This document shows positions 33,365 through 42,149 of a stretch of DNA of 59,674 nucleotides, one piece after another. Below the pieces are notes generated by a model. That model made no database searches. It was not told the origin of the DNA and worked only from the letters and a program-made list of their open reading frames with translations. A program made the translations under genes and the position numbers. Position 1 is the first letter of the stretch. The number at the start of each line of letters is the position of its first letter. Source of the stretch: Ureibacillus endophyticus (GTDB taxonomy: Bacteria; Bacillota; Bacilli; Bacillales_A; Planococcaceae); NCBI RefSeq assembly GCF_003628435.1, contig NZ_RBZN01000019.1, positions 1 through 59,674 on the forward strand. Reading direction: 5' to 3'.

Positions 33365-34954
33365 ATGAAACAGCTTTGGTATGGCGGAAAAATATATACG
33401 ATGGAAAAAGAACAAGAAACTGTAGAAGCAGTACTAGTGGAACAAGGGAAAATCATTGCCTTGGGAAGTTTTGTAGAGTTACAAACTCAAGCAGATGAAT
33501 TCCATGATTTACAAGGGGCAACGATGTATCCTGGATTTGTCGATAGCCATTTACACATCCTCTTCCAAGGAGAAAAATTAGTACGTCTTGATTTATCCCA
33601 AGCAAGAACAGCGGAAGAAATGCTCGATTTAGTTAGAGAAGCGGCAAAAAACACGCCGGCTGATCAATGGTTGTTTGGGGAAGGGTGGAACGAAAACAAT
33701 TTCCCTGACAAGAGAATTCCGACAATCAGTGAACTGGATGAAATACGAAAAGCACCAATCTTACTAACACGTATTTGTCATCATGTAATGTTAGGGAATA
33801 CAGCCGCGCTCAAGAATGGTGGTATTACAGAAGAAACCGTTTCACCATCTGGTGGAGAAATTGGTCGAGATGCTCAAGGAAAATTAAACGGGTTGCTTTA
33901 TGACAAAGCAACCAATCTAGTAACAGAATCAATTCCTCGCGAAGGACAAAGCTATATTGATTCATTAGTGGAATTGCTCAACTTCGCTATTGATGATATG
34001 TTGTCAAAAGGATTAACTGGTGCACATTCAGAAGATATGAGCTACTTCGGACATTTTACAAATCCTTTAACTGCTTATAATCGTGTAGTAGGTGAAAAAC
34101 AACATTTCCGTGTACATTTATTACGTCATAATGCCGTTTTTGAAGAAATGATGATGGCCAATGTAGAATTTGATGGACCTTTTATTGAACTAGGTGCAAT
34201 GAAAATCTTTGCTGACGGTGCTTTAGGTGGTTCAACTGCAGCATTATTACAACCATATACAGATCAGCCAAACAACAAAGGACTATTAATTCAAACCGAT
34301 GAGGAGGTAGAAAATTTAGTCAAACTTGCACGACAATATAATGAGGCCATTGCGGTTCACATTATAGGGGATGCCGGTGCCGAACAAATAATTAGTGCAA
34401 TCGAGAAATATCCAGCTCCTACTGGGAAAAGGGACCGATTAATTCACTGTTGCGTATTAAATGAAGAGTTGATTGAGAGAATGTCAAAGCTTCCGGTAGT
34501 TTTAGATTTACAACCAGCCTTTGTTCCTTCTGATTTCCCATGGGTTATTAATCGCCTCGGCGAAGAGCGATTGAAGAATGCCTATTCATGGAAAAAATTA
34601 CTTGATCGAGGGTTTATGTGTGCAGCAGGTACCGACGCGCCGATAGAAGATATTGATCCACTTTTATCAATCTATGCAGCTGTAGAACGTAAAAAAGTGG
34701 GGGAAAACCATGATGGATATCTACCTTCTGAAAAATTAACGCGGTTTGAAGCAATCAAAATGTATACTTATGGCAGTGCCCAAGCCATTTGTAAAGAACA
34801 TGAACGCGGGTTAATCAAAGAAGGGTACGATGCTGACTTTTCAATATTCGATCGCGATTTATTTGATGGAACATCAGAAGACATGCTAAAGGCAAAAGCA
34901 GTAAAAACTGTAGTTGCGGGGAAAATTGTTTTTGAGCGAAAAACAGTAAACTAA
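33365..34954 (+). CDS. Amidohydrolase (YtcJ-like)
   Basis: 529 aa amidohydrolase_3 family. PGFVDSHLHILF metal motif, HSEDMSYFG region, AVHIIGDAGAE and GTDAPIEDIDPLLSIYAAV, with a C-terminal beta cap returning to an N-terminal strand domain. Members hydrolyse N-acyl or formamide-type bonds; the substrate is unknown. ATG 33365 follows AAAGGATTG. It shares a terminator with the convergent small gene. Confidence 0.8.
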   Translation: MKQLWYGGKIYTMEKEQETVEAVLVEQGKIIALGSFVELQTQADEFHDLQGATMYPGFVDSHLHILFQGEKLVRLDLSQARTAEEMLDLVREAAKNTPADQWLFGEGWNENNFPDKRIPTISELDEIRKAPILLTRICHHVMLGNTAALKNGGITEETVSPSGGEIGRDAQGKLNGLLYDKATNLVTESIPREGQSYIDSLVELLNFAIDDMLSKGLTGAHSEDMSYFGHFTNPLTAYNRVVGEKQHFRVHLLRHNAVFEEMMMANVEFDGPFIELGAMKIFADGALGGSTAALLQPYTDQPNNKGLLIQTDEEVENLVKLARQYNEAIAVHIIGDAGAEQIISAIEKYPAPTGKRDRLIHCCVLNEELIERMSKLPVVLDLQPAFVPSDFPWVINRLGEERLKNAYSWKKLLDRGFMCAAGTDAPIEDIDPLLSIYAAVERKKVGENHDGYLPSEKLTRFEAIKMYTYGSAQAICKEHERGLIKEGYDADFSIFDRDLFDGTSEDMLKAKAVKTVVAGKIVFERKTVN

Positions 34955-34958
34955 CAAC

Positions 34959-35000
34959 AAAAACCGTGTAAGTAACTCACAGCTACTTACACGGTTTTTT
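34959..35000. terminator. Bidirectional terminator overlapping a coding 3' end
   Basis: AAAAACCGTGTAAGTA / TACTTACACGGTTTTT, a 16-bp perfect stem. Its right arm includes the last four codons and stop of the minus-strand gene that ends at 34987. Confidence 0.85.
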
Positions 35001-35337
35001 CGATTTCTTCAATCGCTAGTTCCATTGATGTTATTCTTCTTTCTAAAAGAGTTTTTTGTGGACTACCTTCTTTTGATTTCTCATAAATCGATTGTATAGA
35101 AGGCAATAAACCAATGAGTGTGTTGCGAGCTTCTTCTAAATCTTTCGAGTTATATGGATGAGGTTGATTATTCCATGCCTTCTCTAAAACTGCTAAACCA
35201 ATATGAAAAGCATTAAGTCTTTTCTTAATTAAAGTCGTATTTGCTTTCTTTTCCGTCATTTGTTTCAATGCTTTTTCCGTTTTTTTTATAGTTGATTGGA
35301 AGGATTTGATTGATTCTTGTTTGATTTCAGTCTCCAT
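34987..35337 (-). CDS. Small helical hypothetical protein
   Basis: 116 aa, almost entirely helical and charged (Lys/Glu-rich heptads at 1-50 and 75-115), no signal peptide. Not recognised; probably cytosolic and possibly coiled-coil. Its last codons form part of the shared terminator. It lies 39 bp after the SDR gene on the same strand and may be cotranscribed with it. Confidence 0.6.
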   Translation of the reverse strand: METEIKQESIKSFQSTIKKTEKALKQMTEKKANTTLIKKRLNAFHIGLAVLEKAWNNQPHPYNSKDLEEARNTLIGLLPSIQSIYEKSKEGSPQKTLLERRITSMELAIEEIEKTV

Positions 35338-35375
35338 AAATTGTGTAATCCTTTCTATTTAACTAGAATCTTATT

Positions 35376-36317
35376 TTATAACACTTTTTGTTCATTTTTA
35401 AATTTATAAGTTACCCCAGTTAACGTTTCTGAGATTTTCCATAGATTACTTGCTACGTGCTCATTGTAAAGTTCATCGATTATTTCTAATTCTGTTGGAG
35501 CCCCTTTACTTCCTCCACGACCATCTGGACCAATATATTCTCCGCCTCGGATGTTTGGACTTGTTGCTGCATACAAAATCGGATAAGCACCTGTTTCAGC
35601 ACCTTGCCCAACAAATTTAACCGATGCACGTGTCAATTTTCTCTTTAATTTATTCGAACCTCGAGCAAATAATTTTGTTTGGGAAATTCCTGGATGACAC
35701 ACAATGCTTTTCGTTTCCATGTTATGCAATCGAAAACGATATTGTAGCTCTTTAGCAAACAACATACAAGCGAGTTTACTTTCTCCATAATATTTTATCG
35801 GTTTCATACGCTTCGATCCTTTAAAATTATGGAACTCCGGTTTAATTTTATGGGCAATTAAAGAACCTACTGAAACAACCCGTGAATTAGGCGTTTTAAT
35901 TAAAAGGTCCAATAATAAGCCCGTCAACGCAAAGTGACCAAGATAATTAATACCCATTTGAGATTCAAATCCATCTTTTGTTTGTTGATACGATGAAGCC
36001 ATAATCCCTGCGTTATTAATCAAAATGGAAAGGGAATTATATCTTGCTTTAAATTGATGTACAAATTCACGAATGCTCGATAAATCATTCATATCTAATT
36101 GCATGGCATGACATTTTGCTTCAGGGACTACTGCCTTAATTTTATCAATTGCTTCAAGTCCTTTATTCAAATTACGTACAGCAAGAACAACAATCGCATT
36201 TTTTTCCGCTAGGGCTAAACATGTTTCATAGCCTAAACCACTATTTGCACCCGTTACAAGTACTACTTTACCGGTCAAATCACCAATGTCGTTTTTCGTC
36301 CATCCTTTGCTCATCAT
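35376..36317 (-). CDS. Short-chain dehydrogenase/reductase
   Basis: 313 aa. TGANSGLGYE (cofactor glycine motif), NNAGIMA, catalytic Ser in SVGSLIAH and YGESKLACM with catalytic Tyr/Lys. The length and GPDGRGGSKGAP segment resemble the retinol dehydrogenase/protochlorophyllide-reductase-like subgroup, NADP-dependent; the substrate is unknown. The start ATG 36317 is preceded by AAGGAG. Confidence 0.85.
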   Translation of the reverse strand: MMSKGWTKNDIGDLTGKVVLVTGANSGLGYETCLALAEKNAIVVLAVRNLNKGLEAIDKIKAVVPEAKCHAMQLDMNDLSSIREFVHQFKARYNSLSILINNAGIMASSYQQTKDGFESQMGINYLGHFALTGLLLDLLIKTPNSRVVSVGSLIAHKIKPEFHNFKGSKRMKPIKYYGESKLACMLFAKELQYRFRLHNMETKSIVCHPGISQTKLFARGSNKLKRKLTRASVKFVGQGAETGAYPILYAATSPNIRGGEYIGPDGRGGSKGAPTELEIIDELYNEHVASNLWKISETLTGVTYKFKNEQKVL

Positions 36318-36467
36318 TTATCACACACTCCTTAACCGTTTCATATAAATAGATGGAGATTTGAAAAATTAGGTCACATGTCTAGTAAACATTATATGTT
36401 TAAAAATCTACGGTGATTAGACTTGTCAGATTTCATCAACAAAATTTAATAGAAAAGAGGTACGCAA

Positions 36468-37115
36468 ATGGTTCATTATCATTGGGGTGTAGACTCTTCT
36501 CAAAACGTAACACAACAGTTGTATAATGCTGTTCGCCAAACATATGGTAAACCGGATTTTTGGGGAAGATACTTAACAAGGGTAGAGGGTGCATCTGAAG
36601 GGTTAACGAATGATGAAATTCGACTGATTCTTCAAAATGGAACTAAACTTATGCCCATTTATAATGATTTCAAAAGGGCTGTTGGAGAAAATCATGCAAA
36701 AGTTGTAGCGATGAATGCAGCTTATCAAGCAAAGCGTTTAGGCATTAAGATGGGCGCACCGATTTTTGCATACATCGATCGCTCCATAGAAGTTGATAGT
36801 GATTGGATTCGAGGATATGTAGATTATTTATACAATACGAATTACAAACCAGGATTCTACTATTATCCGTCAGAAGGTAAATTTGTAGAATCTTATTGTG
36901 AGGCCATAGAGCGAGATAAAAGGGTAGCTAATCAATCAATCTTATGGAGTGCAGAACCTGAAGTTGGACTCACTACAGCTAAGGATGCACCACCATTTAA
37001 GCCAATTGAGCCAAATTGTGATGCAAATGTTTGGGCTTGGCAATATGGAAGGGATACAGAAAATCTCCATATCAATACAAACTTAATTGATCCTCGTATT
37101 TTAGATATGCTCTAA
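36468..37115 (+). CDS. DUF1906 glycoside-hydrolase-like domain protein
   Basis: 215 aa single-domain protein. It starts HWGVDSSQNVTQQLYNAVRQ and has FWGRYLTRVEGASEGLT, LMPIYNDF, APIFAYIDRS and VWAWQYGRD, the pattern of the DUF1906/Rv2525c-like TIM barrel found in phage endolysin-like and secreted proteins. No signal peptide is seen, so export would need another route. It may act on peptidoglycan; the activity is not established for this family. Confidence 0.75.
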   Translation: MVHYHWGVDSSQNVTQQLYNAVRQTYGKPDFWGRYLTRVEGASEGLTNDEIRLILQNGTKLMPIYNDFKRAVGENHAKVVAMNAAYQAKRLGIKMGAPIFAYIDRSIEVDSDWIRGYVDYLYNTNYKPGFYYYPSEGKFVESYCEAIERDKRVANQSILWSAEPEVGLTTAKDAPPFKPIEPNCDANVWAWQYGRDTENLHINTNLIDPRILDML

Positions 37116-37125
37116 TTAAAAATTA

Positions 37126-37145
37126 GGGCGGTGTATTTGCCGCCC
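37126..37145. terminator. Terminator between convergent genes
   Basis: GGGCGG / CCGCCC with an 8-nt loop; read on the minus strand it is followed by TAATTTTTAATT, so it serves the dehydrogenase gene best. Confidence 0.6.
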
Positions 37146-37153
37146 AGATCATC

Positions 37154-38050
37154 TTAATCAGCTAAAAAATCATGTTCTAAATATTTTGGATTTGGATAAG
37201 AGTAAAATCCTTCATTTGTTCCTGTGCCTAGTTTTCCTTTATCGATATACTCAGATTTTAAATAGTCGGCAACTTTTTTCGATTGTTCATTTCCAGCTTG
37301 TCCTTTCGCGTAAACAATATTATATGCCGTATTGATTCCGACCACATCTAAAATAGCAAATGGCCCTTTCGGAGAACCTGTCGCAATCATCCAAGTTTTA
37401 TCAATCGTTTCTGCATCAGCAACTCCATTTACTAATAACATTTGTGCAGCTTCTAAAAATGGTACTAATAAAGAATTTAAAATGTATCCAGGTTGTTCTT
37501 TCTGTAATGGTAAGGCTACCATGCCAATTGCCCTTGCAAAATCAATAATTGCCTCAAATACAGCTGGGTCTGTATTTGGGTGCTTCATTATTTCTGCTGT
37601 ATTATTTACCCAGATTTCATTTGCAAAATGAAGCGCTAAAAACTTCTCAGGTCTTCCCGTTGCATCCGCAAACTGACTTGGAAGTAATGTCGATGAATTC
37701 GTTGCAAATATTGTTTTTTCCGGTGCGACTTGTGCTAACTGTTGATAAAATTTCGTCTTAATGTCCACCAACTCTGGGACTGCTTCAATGACTAAATCAG
37801 CATCATTTACTGCGTCTGCCAAATCGGTGTAAAAAGAGATACGATTATAAGCAGATTCTAATGCTTCTTCACTCGCACCTAAATCCTGCTTATAACGTTC
37901 TTTTAATTTCAACATACGTTCTTTTGCATTGGCAATGGCTTCTTCATTAATATCATAAACAGATACTTTAAATTCTTTATAAGCTGTTTGAAATGCGATT
38001 TGACTTCCTAACACACCACTTCCAGCCACAGTTACATTTTGAAACGTCAT
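37154..38050 (-). CDS. 3-hydroxyacyl-CoA dehydrogenase family protein
   Basis: 298 aa. N-terminal Rossmann domain with VTVAGSGVLGSQIAFQ, IEAVPELVDIK, ATNSSTLLPSQFA and LHFANEIW (catalytic His), then the helical dimerisation domain with GPFAILDVVGINTAYN. It oxidises 3-hydroxyacyl-CoA with NAD in beta-oxidation or butanoate metabolism. The His-Phe-Ala-Asn form replaces the usual His-Phe-x-x-Pro. It stands alone rather than in a fad operon. The start ATG 38050 has CGAGGAGATC. Confidence 0.85.
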   Translation of the reverse strand: MTFQNVTVAGSGVLGSQIAFQTAYKEFKVSVYDINEEAIANAKERMLKLKERYKQDLGASEEALESAYNRISFYTDLADAVNDADLVIEAVPELVDIKTKFYQQLAQVAPEKTIFATNSSTLLPSQFADATGRPEKFLALHFANEIWVNNTAEIMKHPNTDPAVFEAIIDFARAIGMVALPLQKEQPGYILNSLLVPFLEAAQMLLVNGVADAETIDKTWMIATGSPKGPFAILDVVGINTAYNIVYAKGQAGNEQSKKVADYLKSEYIDKGKLGTGTNEGFYSYPNPKYLEHDFLAD

Positions 38051-38208
38051 CTGAGATCTCCTCGTTTCTAATATTTGAACAACTTACATAATTGCTCAAT
38101 TTTTATCATATACATGCATAAATTTTTTAATCATTTGGACATAAAAGCGGTACAATTGTTTTAATAGAGCTTCATTTTGAATAACCTATTAACAAAGGAG
38201 CGATTCTA

Positions 38209-38757
38209 ATGTCCATAGTGGTAATTTACGGTAGTACTCGAGAAAATGGCAATACAGAGATGTTAACGGAGCAAGTGATTAAAGATTTACCAGTTGAAAA
38301 AATCTACTTAAGACATCATAAGATTCTTCCGATTGTAGACGAACGACATTCAGAAAAGGGCTTTCAGGAAGTAGAGGATGATTATAATCAAATCATTGAG
38401 CGAGTTATGAAACATGATATTTTCATTTTTGCAACTCCAATCTATTGGTATAGCATGTCGGGAACGATGAAATTATTTATCGATCGTTGGTCACAAACTT
38501 TACGCGATCAAAACTTTCCAAATTTCCGAGCTGATATGGCAAAGAAAAAAGCATATGTCATTGCAGTAGGAGGAGATAATCCCTACATAAAAGGTCTTAC
38601 GTTAATTCAACAATTCCAATATATTTTTAACTTCTTCAATACATCCTTTGAAGGGTATTTAATTGGTCGTGCAAGTAAACCAGGGGAAATCCCACAAGAC
38701 AAAAAAGCCTTCGTATCCGCTGAACAATTACGAAATATTTTAAAGGAACAGATTTAA
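38209..38757 (+). CDS. NAD(P)H-dependent flavodoxin-like oxidoreductase
   Basis: 182 aa. YGSTRENGNTEMLTEQ is the FMN-phosphate loop of the flavodoxin-like/NADPH-dependent FMN reductase fold; TPIYWYSMSGTMKLFIDRWSQ is the classic second flavin loop, and GGDNPY follows. Likely a quinone or general NAD(P)H reductase. ATG 38209 follows AAAGGAGCGATT. Confidence 0.8.
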   Translation: MSIVVIYGSTRENGNTEMLTEQVIKDLPVEKIYLRHHKILPIVDERHSEKGFQEVEDDYNQIIERVMKHDIFIFATPIYWYSMSGTMKLFIDRWSQTLRDQNFPNFRADMAKKKAYVIAVGGDNPYIKGLTLIQQFQYIFNFFNTSFEGYLIGRASKPGEIPQDKKAFVSAEQLRNILKEQI

Positions 38758-38790
38758 GGAGAGGAATTTTAACAATTCTTCTCCTTTTTA
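38756..38790 (+). terminator. Terminator of the flavodoxin-like gene
   Basis: AAGGAGAGGAATT / AATTCTTCTCCTT (13 pairs, one G-U) followed by TTTTA. Confidence 0.75.
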
Positions 38791-38868
38791 TTTGAAGTTT
38801 TATAAAGTATAACGAACGTAAATAAAAAACAAACTAAAGCGAGAACAAGTATAACGGAGGAAGAGCAA

Positions 38869-39090
38869 ATGGCAAAACCAGATAATAGACATAACAATGT
38901 GGAACGATTACAGGAAATGGTGGAGAATACCGAACATAAACTCCATGAAGCTGAGATTAGTATGGAATTTGCGGAAGCAGAAGAGCGTGAACGATTAAAA
39001 CAAAAAAATGAACGAAGAAGAAACTCCATAGCAGCGATGAAAGAGGAAATACGAGATGAAATGCAAGCACGAAAAAATGGGGAAATCTAA
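38869..39090 (+). CDS. tlp: Small acid-soluble spore protein Tlp
   Basis: 73 aa. The N-terminal DNRHNNVERLQEMVENT, the central EAEISMEFAEAEERERLKQKNERR and the final IRDEMQARKNGE align by eye with B. subtilis Tlp, a minor spore-core protein made under sigma G late in sporulation. Very charged and fully helical. ATG 38869 follows ACGGAGGAAGAG. Its terminator follows at once. Confidence 0.88.
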   Translation: MAKPDNRHNNVERLQEMVENTEHKLHEAEISMEFAEAEERERLKQKNERRRNSIAAMKEEIRDEMQARKNGEI

Positions 39091-39116
39091 GACTGCTTTT
39101 TTTTGCAGTCTTTTTT
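39089..39116 (+). terminator. Terminator of tlp
   Basis: AAGACTGC / GCAGTCTT with an all-T loop of eight, followed by TTTTATTT. Confidence 0.75.
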
Positions 39117-39132
39117 ATTTAGTAATTGAAAA

Positions 39133-39172
39133 CTAACGTTCGTTAGCATAATATATAACTAACGAACGTTAG
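39133..39172. promoter_or_regulatory. Two TetR-type operators before the CPBP-like gene
   Basis: CTAACGTTCGTTAG (39133-39146) and its exact reverse complement CTAACGAACGTTAG (39159-39172) flank a CATAATATATAA stretch that would hold the -10 box. The same 14-mer lies before the tetR gene at 40659. Confidence 0.8.
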
Positions 39173-39193
39173 TACAATTGAAAAGGGGATATT

Positions 39194-39922
39194 ATGGGGA
39201 ATAAAGCTATATTATTATCGTTAACAATGAGGACTATATTTTTCCTTATCTTTGGGCTTGTTATAATATCGGTATTAGAGTTAACAGGGGCTACAAATGC
39301 AATGAAAGAGGCAGAAAAGTGGTGGCCATATCAAGCAATTCTAGCCAACATAGCAAGCTTTATTGTTTTAAGGTATTTTCTGAAACGTGAAGGTAAATCG
39401 TATAATAGTATTTTACATTTTAAGAAAAAGAAGTTTGGTAAAGACATCCTAAAAGGACTATTATATCTGTTAATTAGTTTTCCTTTCGCTGCAATCGGAT
39501 TATATGGCGTGGCGTATTTAGTGTTTGGAACAATGCAACCTCCAACGAATATGATGCAAGCTATTCCTCTGGGCGCAGCCGTTATTGCATTAATCTTATT
39601 CCCACTAAGTAATGCATTAGTGGAGCTACCAACTTATTTTGGCTATGCCTTTCCGAGAATTGAGAAAAAATGGGGAAGTGTTGCATTAGCAATAGTGTTA
39701 CCAGCACTATTTCTTTCACTTCAACATGGGCCACTGCCGATTGTATTAGGTGGAGACTATATGACTTGGAGATTGTTAGCGTTTATTCCGTTAGCATTTG
39801 TTGTTGCTTTTTTATTCCATAAAACAAGAAACATAACGCCTCTACTTATCGCACATTTCGTTATGGATCTTCAAATGGTGATGTATGTATTATTAGCTGC
39901 TTTAGGGATATCATTAGCGTAG
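39194..39922 (+). CDS. CPBP-family-like membrane protein
   Basis: 242 aa with about six or seven membrane helices. The segment NALVELPTYFGYAFPRIEKKWG followed by SLQHGP and IAHFVMDL corresponds in order to the three motifs of CPBP (Abi) intramembrane proteases (EExxxR, H, HxxxN/D), but the first motif has only one Glu and no Arg, so proteolytic activity is doubtful. Two TetR-type operators overlap its promoter. ATG 39194 follows AAAAGGGGAT. Function unknown; probably induced when the TetR repressor binds its ligand. Confidence 0.65.
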   Translation: MGNKAILLSLTMRTIFFLIFGLVIISVLELTGATNAMKEAEKWWPYQAILANIASFIVLRYFLKREGKSYNSILHFKKKKFGKDILKGLLYLLISFPFAAIGLYGVAYLVFGTMQPPTNMMQAIPLGAAVIALILFPLSNALVELPTYFGYAFPRIEKKWGSVALAIVLPALFLSLQHGPLPIVLGGDYMTWRLLAFIPLAFVVAFLFHKTRNITPLLIAHFVMDLQMVMYVLLAALGISLA

Positions 39923-39985
39923 GGGCTGCTTGAAACAGCACCATTTGACTCTACATTAGGAATAAGATTTTTTTAGAAAGAAAAG

Positions 39986-40017
39986 GGTGTCCAAAAAGTT
40001 TTCACTTTTTGGACACC
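39986..40017. terminator. Bidirectional terminator between CPBP-like and tetR genes
   Basis: GGTGTCCAAAAAGT / ACTTTTTGGACACC, a 14-bp perfect stem with a 4-nt loop. The arms match the terminator at 18027. Confidence 0.75.
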
Positions 40018-40019
40018 TG

Positions 40020-40628
40020 CTATTTTATTGTTACTATTTCTAAAAAGAAATCTATATGATTATCTAATCTTGTCTCTACCTCACTTGTATCTTTACCATC
40101 AAATTTTAATATTGTATATTCCGTAAGTAGGGAAAATACCGGATACTGATACTCGATTGCCAAAGTTTTTGGATTATAAGGTCGTATTTTGTTTAAGTCA
40201 ATCAACTTTTGGAAAACAATTTCTAAGAAATGAATCGTAGTCTTAAATAAATCTTCTAAAATGACTTCACGTGCAAGAGGCGATCGAAACTGTTCAATTT
40301 GCAAAATTCGCCACATTTTTACTCGGTTTTCATCTTCCATAAACTGTTTAAAATTTCGATGACCCGCTTTCAAAAATTCTTCAACAGTACTTTTTTGTAA
40401 GATGGCATCTAACATCTCAATTGGTGGCAACGTTTTGGAAAAATCGCTTCGAAAATAAGTTAATATTGATTCTAAAATTTCGTCTTTATTTGCGAAGTGG
40501 TTATACAATGAACTCTCTTTAATACCAACTTCTCTTGTAATTTCACGAATCGATACACCACTGAAGCCTTTTTTAGAAAATAAATCAAGTGCTGTATAAA
40601 ATATTTTTTCTTTCGTATTTAGTGTCAT
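40020..40628 (-). CDS. TetR-family transcriptional repressor
   Basis: About 202 aa. The N-terminal helix-turn-helix KEKIFYTALDLFSKKGFSGV-SIREITREVGIKESSLYNHF is canonical TetR; the rest is a helical ligand/dimer domain. The frame extends to 40652, but AGGAGG lies 8 nt before ATG 40628. A 14-bp palindrome upstream (40659-40672) sits directly next to a TATAAT-like -10, so it should repress itself, and identical sites occur before the convergent CPBP-like gene. Confidence 0.88.
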   Translation of the reverse strand: MTLNTKEKIFYTALDLFSKKGFSGVSIREITREVGIKESSLYNHFANKDEILESILTYFRSDFSKTLPPIEMLDAILQKSTVEEFLKAGHRNFKQFMEDENRVKMWRILQIEQFRSPLAREVILEDLFKTTIHFLEIVFQKLIDLNKIRPYNPKTLAIEYQYPVFSLLTEYTILKFDGKDTSEVETRLDNHIDFFLEIVTIK

Positions 40629-40658
40629 CACAATTGCCTCCTTACATCTCATTATACG

Positions 40659-40672
40659 CTAACGTTCGTTAG
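40659..40672. promoter_or_regulatory. TetR autoregulatory operator
   Basis: CTAACGTTCGTTAG, identical to the first operator before the CPBP-like gene; on the minus strand it is followed by CGTATAATGAG, which supplies the -10. Confidence 0.8.
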
Positions 40673-40768
40673 TTTTAAATTTAAATTACTATATAATATA
40701 AAATTCCTTGTAATTTTATTGCTCATGAAATAAATTAGCATAGAAGCAAATATAAAGGACGAGAAAAA

Positions 40769-41593
40769 TTGACAAATAAACTATTAAAAAATCAACGGAC
40801 TAACGTTTATAAAGCAGATTGTGAAAATTGTTTCGGCTTGTGTTGTGTTGCATTGCCATATGCCAAGTCTGCCGATTTTGCAGTAGATAAAGACGGTGGC
40901 ACTCCATGTAAAAACTTAGATGAACATTTTCGTTGTCGTATTCATAGTGATTTGAGAAACAAAGGCTTTAAAGGATGTACGGTTTATGAATGCTTCGGAG
41001 CTGGTCAACAAGTTTCTCAAAATACGTTTAATGGCCAAGATTGGCGCAAACATCCACAAATTGCAGACGAAATGTTTAACGTATTTCCTAAAATGCAACA
41101 ATTATTCGAAATGTTATATTATTTACAAGAAGGTCTCAATTTAGAAATAACTCAACCATTACATAATGAAATATTAAAAGTGAAGGAAGAAGTTGAGGCA
41201 CTGACGGAGCTTAGTCCAAATTCCGTCCTTGAATTAAACATTCCCCAACATAGAATGAAAGTTTCAATCGTTCTTGAGAAAATCAGTTCAATCGTCCGGG
41301 GAAACGAAAAAACACAACTCAAGAAAACAGGTAATCTATTTGGTACAAATTTAAAAGGCAAAAAATTAAAAGGGACGAATTTTAGAGGTTCATTATTAAT
41401 AGCAACAAACTTAAGTAACGCAGATTTGCAAAACTGTGACTTTTTAGGTGCAGACCTTCGAGATGCTGACTTAAGCAATGCAAACTTGTCGGGCAGTATA
41501 TTCCTTACTCAGGCACAAGTAAATGCGGCCATTGGAAATAAACAAACAAAATTACCACAGCACTTAAACATTCCCCAACATTGGCTGAAATAA
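40769..41593 (+). CDS. Pentapeptide-repeat protein with N-terminal cysteine cluster
   Basis: 274 aa. The N-terminal 70 residues hold a metal-cluster pattern, C-x2-C-x3-CC, then C, C, C and YEC (DCENCFGLCC, GTPC, FRCRI, KGCTVYEC), like YkgJ-type Fe-S/zinc domains. A helical middle follows (80-185), then about ten pentapeptide units (residues 190-250; NLKGKKLKGTNFRGSLLIAT, NLSNADLQNC, DLRDADLSNANLSG) forming a right-handed beta helix. The start is TTG 40769 after AAGGACGAG. Function unknown; pentapeptide proteins sometimes mimic DNA and protect gyrase. Confidence 0.7.
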   Translation: MTNKLLKNQRTNVYKADCENCFGLCCVALPYAKSADFAVDKDGGTPCKNLDEHFRCRIHSDLRNKGFKGCTVYECFGAGQQVSQNTFNGQDWRKHPQIADEMFNVFPKMQQLFEMLYYLQEGLNLEITQPLHNEILKVKEEVEALTELSPNSVLELNIPQHRMKVSIVLEKISSIVRGNEKTQLKKTGNLFGTNLKGKKLKGTNFRGSLLIATNLSNADLQNCDFLGADLRDADLSNANLSGSIFLTQAQVNAAIGNKQTKLPQHLNIPQHWLK

Positions 41594-41730
41594 TGGGAAA
41601 TTTTAATTCCCTGGAAAATAGTGCGATTTAGACACAAAGCGCCATGTATGTACTCTTTGGGGAAAAATGATAAAATAATGTCGATAAAAATAAATTAATA
41701 GAAACATTTTTCGGAAGGGTTGTAAGATTG

Positions 41731-42102
41731 ATGGAACCAAAAGAATTGATAGTTCAACAAGCAAAAAATGTACTAGATAGTGCAAAAGAGTTAAGAGCAA
41801 TTGCACATAAAAGTGGGAAAAAACGCGGATCATATATTCAACGATATACTGCCAACAAACATTCCCTACAAATCCATACGAATATGGATCCTTCGATTCG
41901 AGATTCTGAGGAAATGCAAAACCTATTAAAAAACTTGCAATCATTTGATGCTGAATTTAATTCGGCACGTTATGATTTTGAAGGCGAAGTAAACATCGAT
42001 CAGGTTGAAACGATTTACCCTGAAATTGTTAACGCCTATAACGCCCTTATTACAGCACTGGACTTACCAAATGAAGCTGTAAATATTAAAAAATATAAAT
42101 AA
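41731..42102 (+). CDS. Conserved-looking hypothetical protein
   Basis: 123 aa, soluble and charged, with no signal peptide or membrane segment. ELIVQQAKNVLDSAKELRAI is helical, a basic middle (KSGKKRGSYIQRYT) follows, and the C-terminal half is acidic. Not recognised. ATG 41731 follows GGAAGGG. A strong terminator comes 10 bp after the stop. Confidence 0.6.
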   Translation: MEPKELIVQQAKNVLDSAKELRAIAHKSGKKRGSYIQRYTANKHSLQIHTNMDPSIRDSEEMQNLLKNLQSFDAEFNSARYDFEGEVNIDQVETIYPEIVNAYNALITALDLPNEAVNIKKYK

Positions 42103-42111
42103 TAATTCCTG

Positions 42112-42144
42112 CTGCCAAAGAGACATTCTTTGGCAGTTTTTTTT
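42112..42144 (+). terminator. Terminator after the hypothetical gene
   Basis: CTGCCAAAG / CTTTGGCAG followed by T8. Confidence 0.85.
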
Positions 42145-42149
42145 CATGT

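Noticed and set aside
38808-38822. A fourth TetR operator before tlp
   Set aside because: ATAACGAACGTAAA matches only the core AACGAACGT of the 14-bp operator and has lost the outer symmetric bases.
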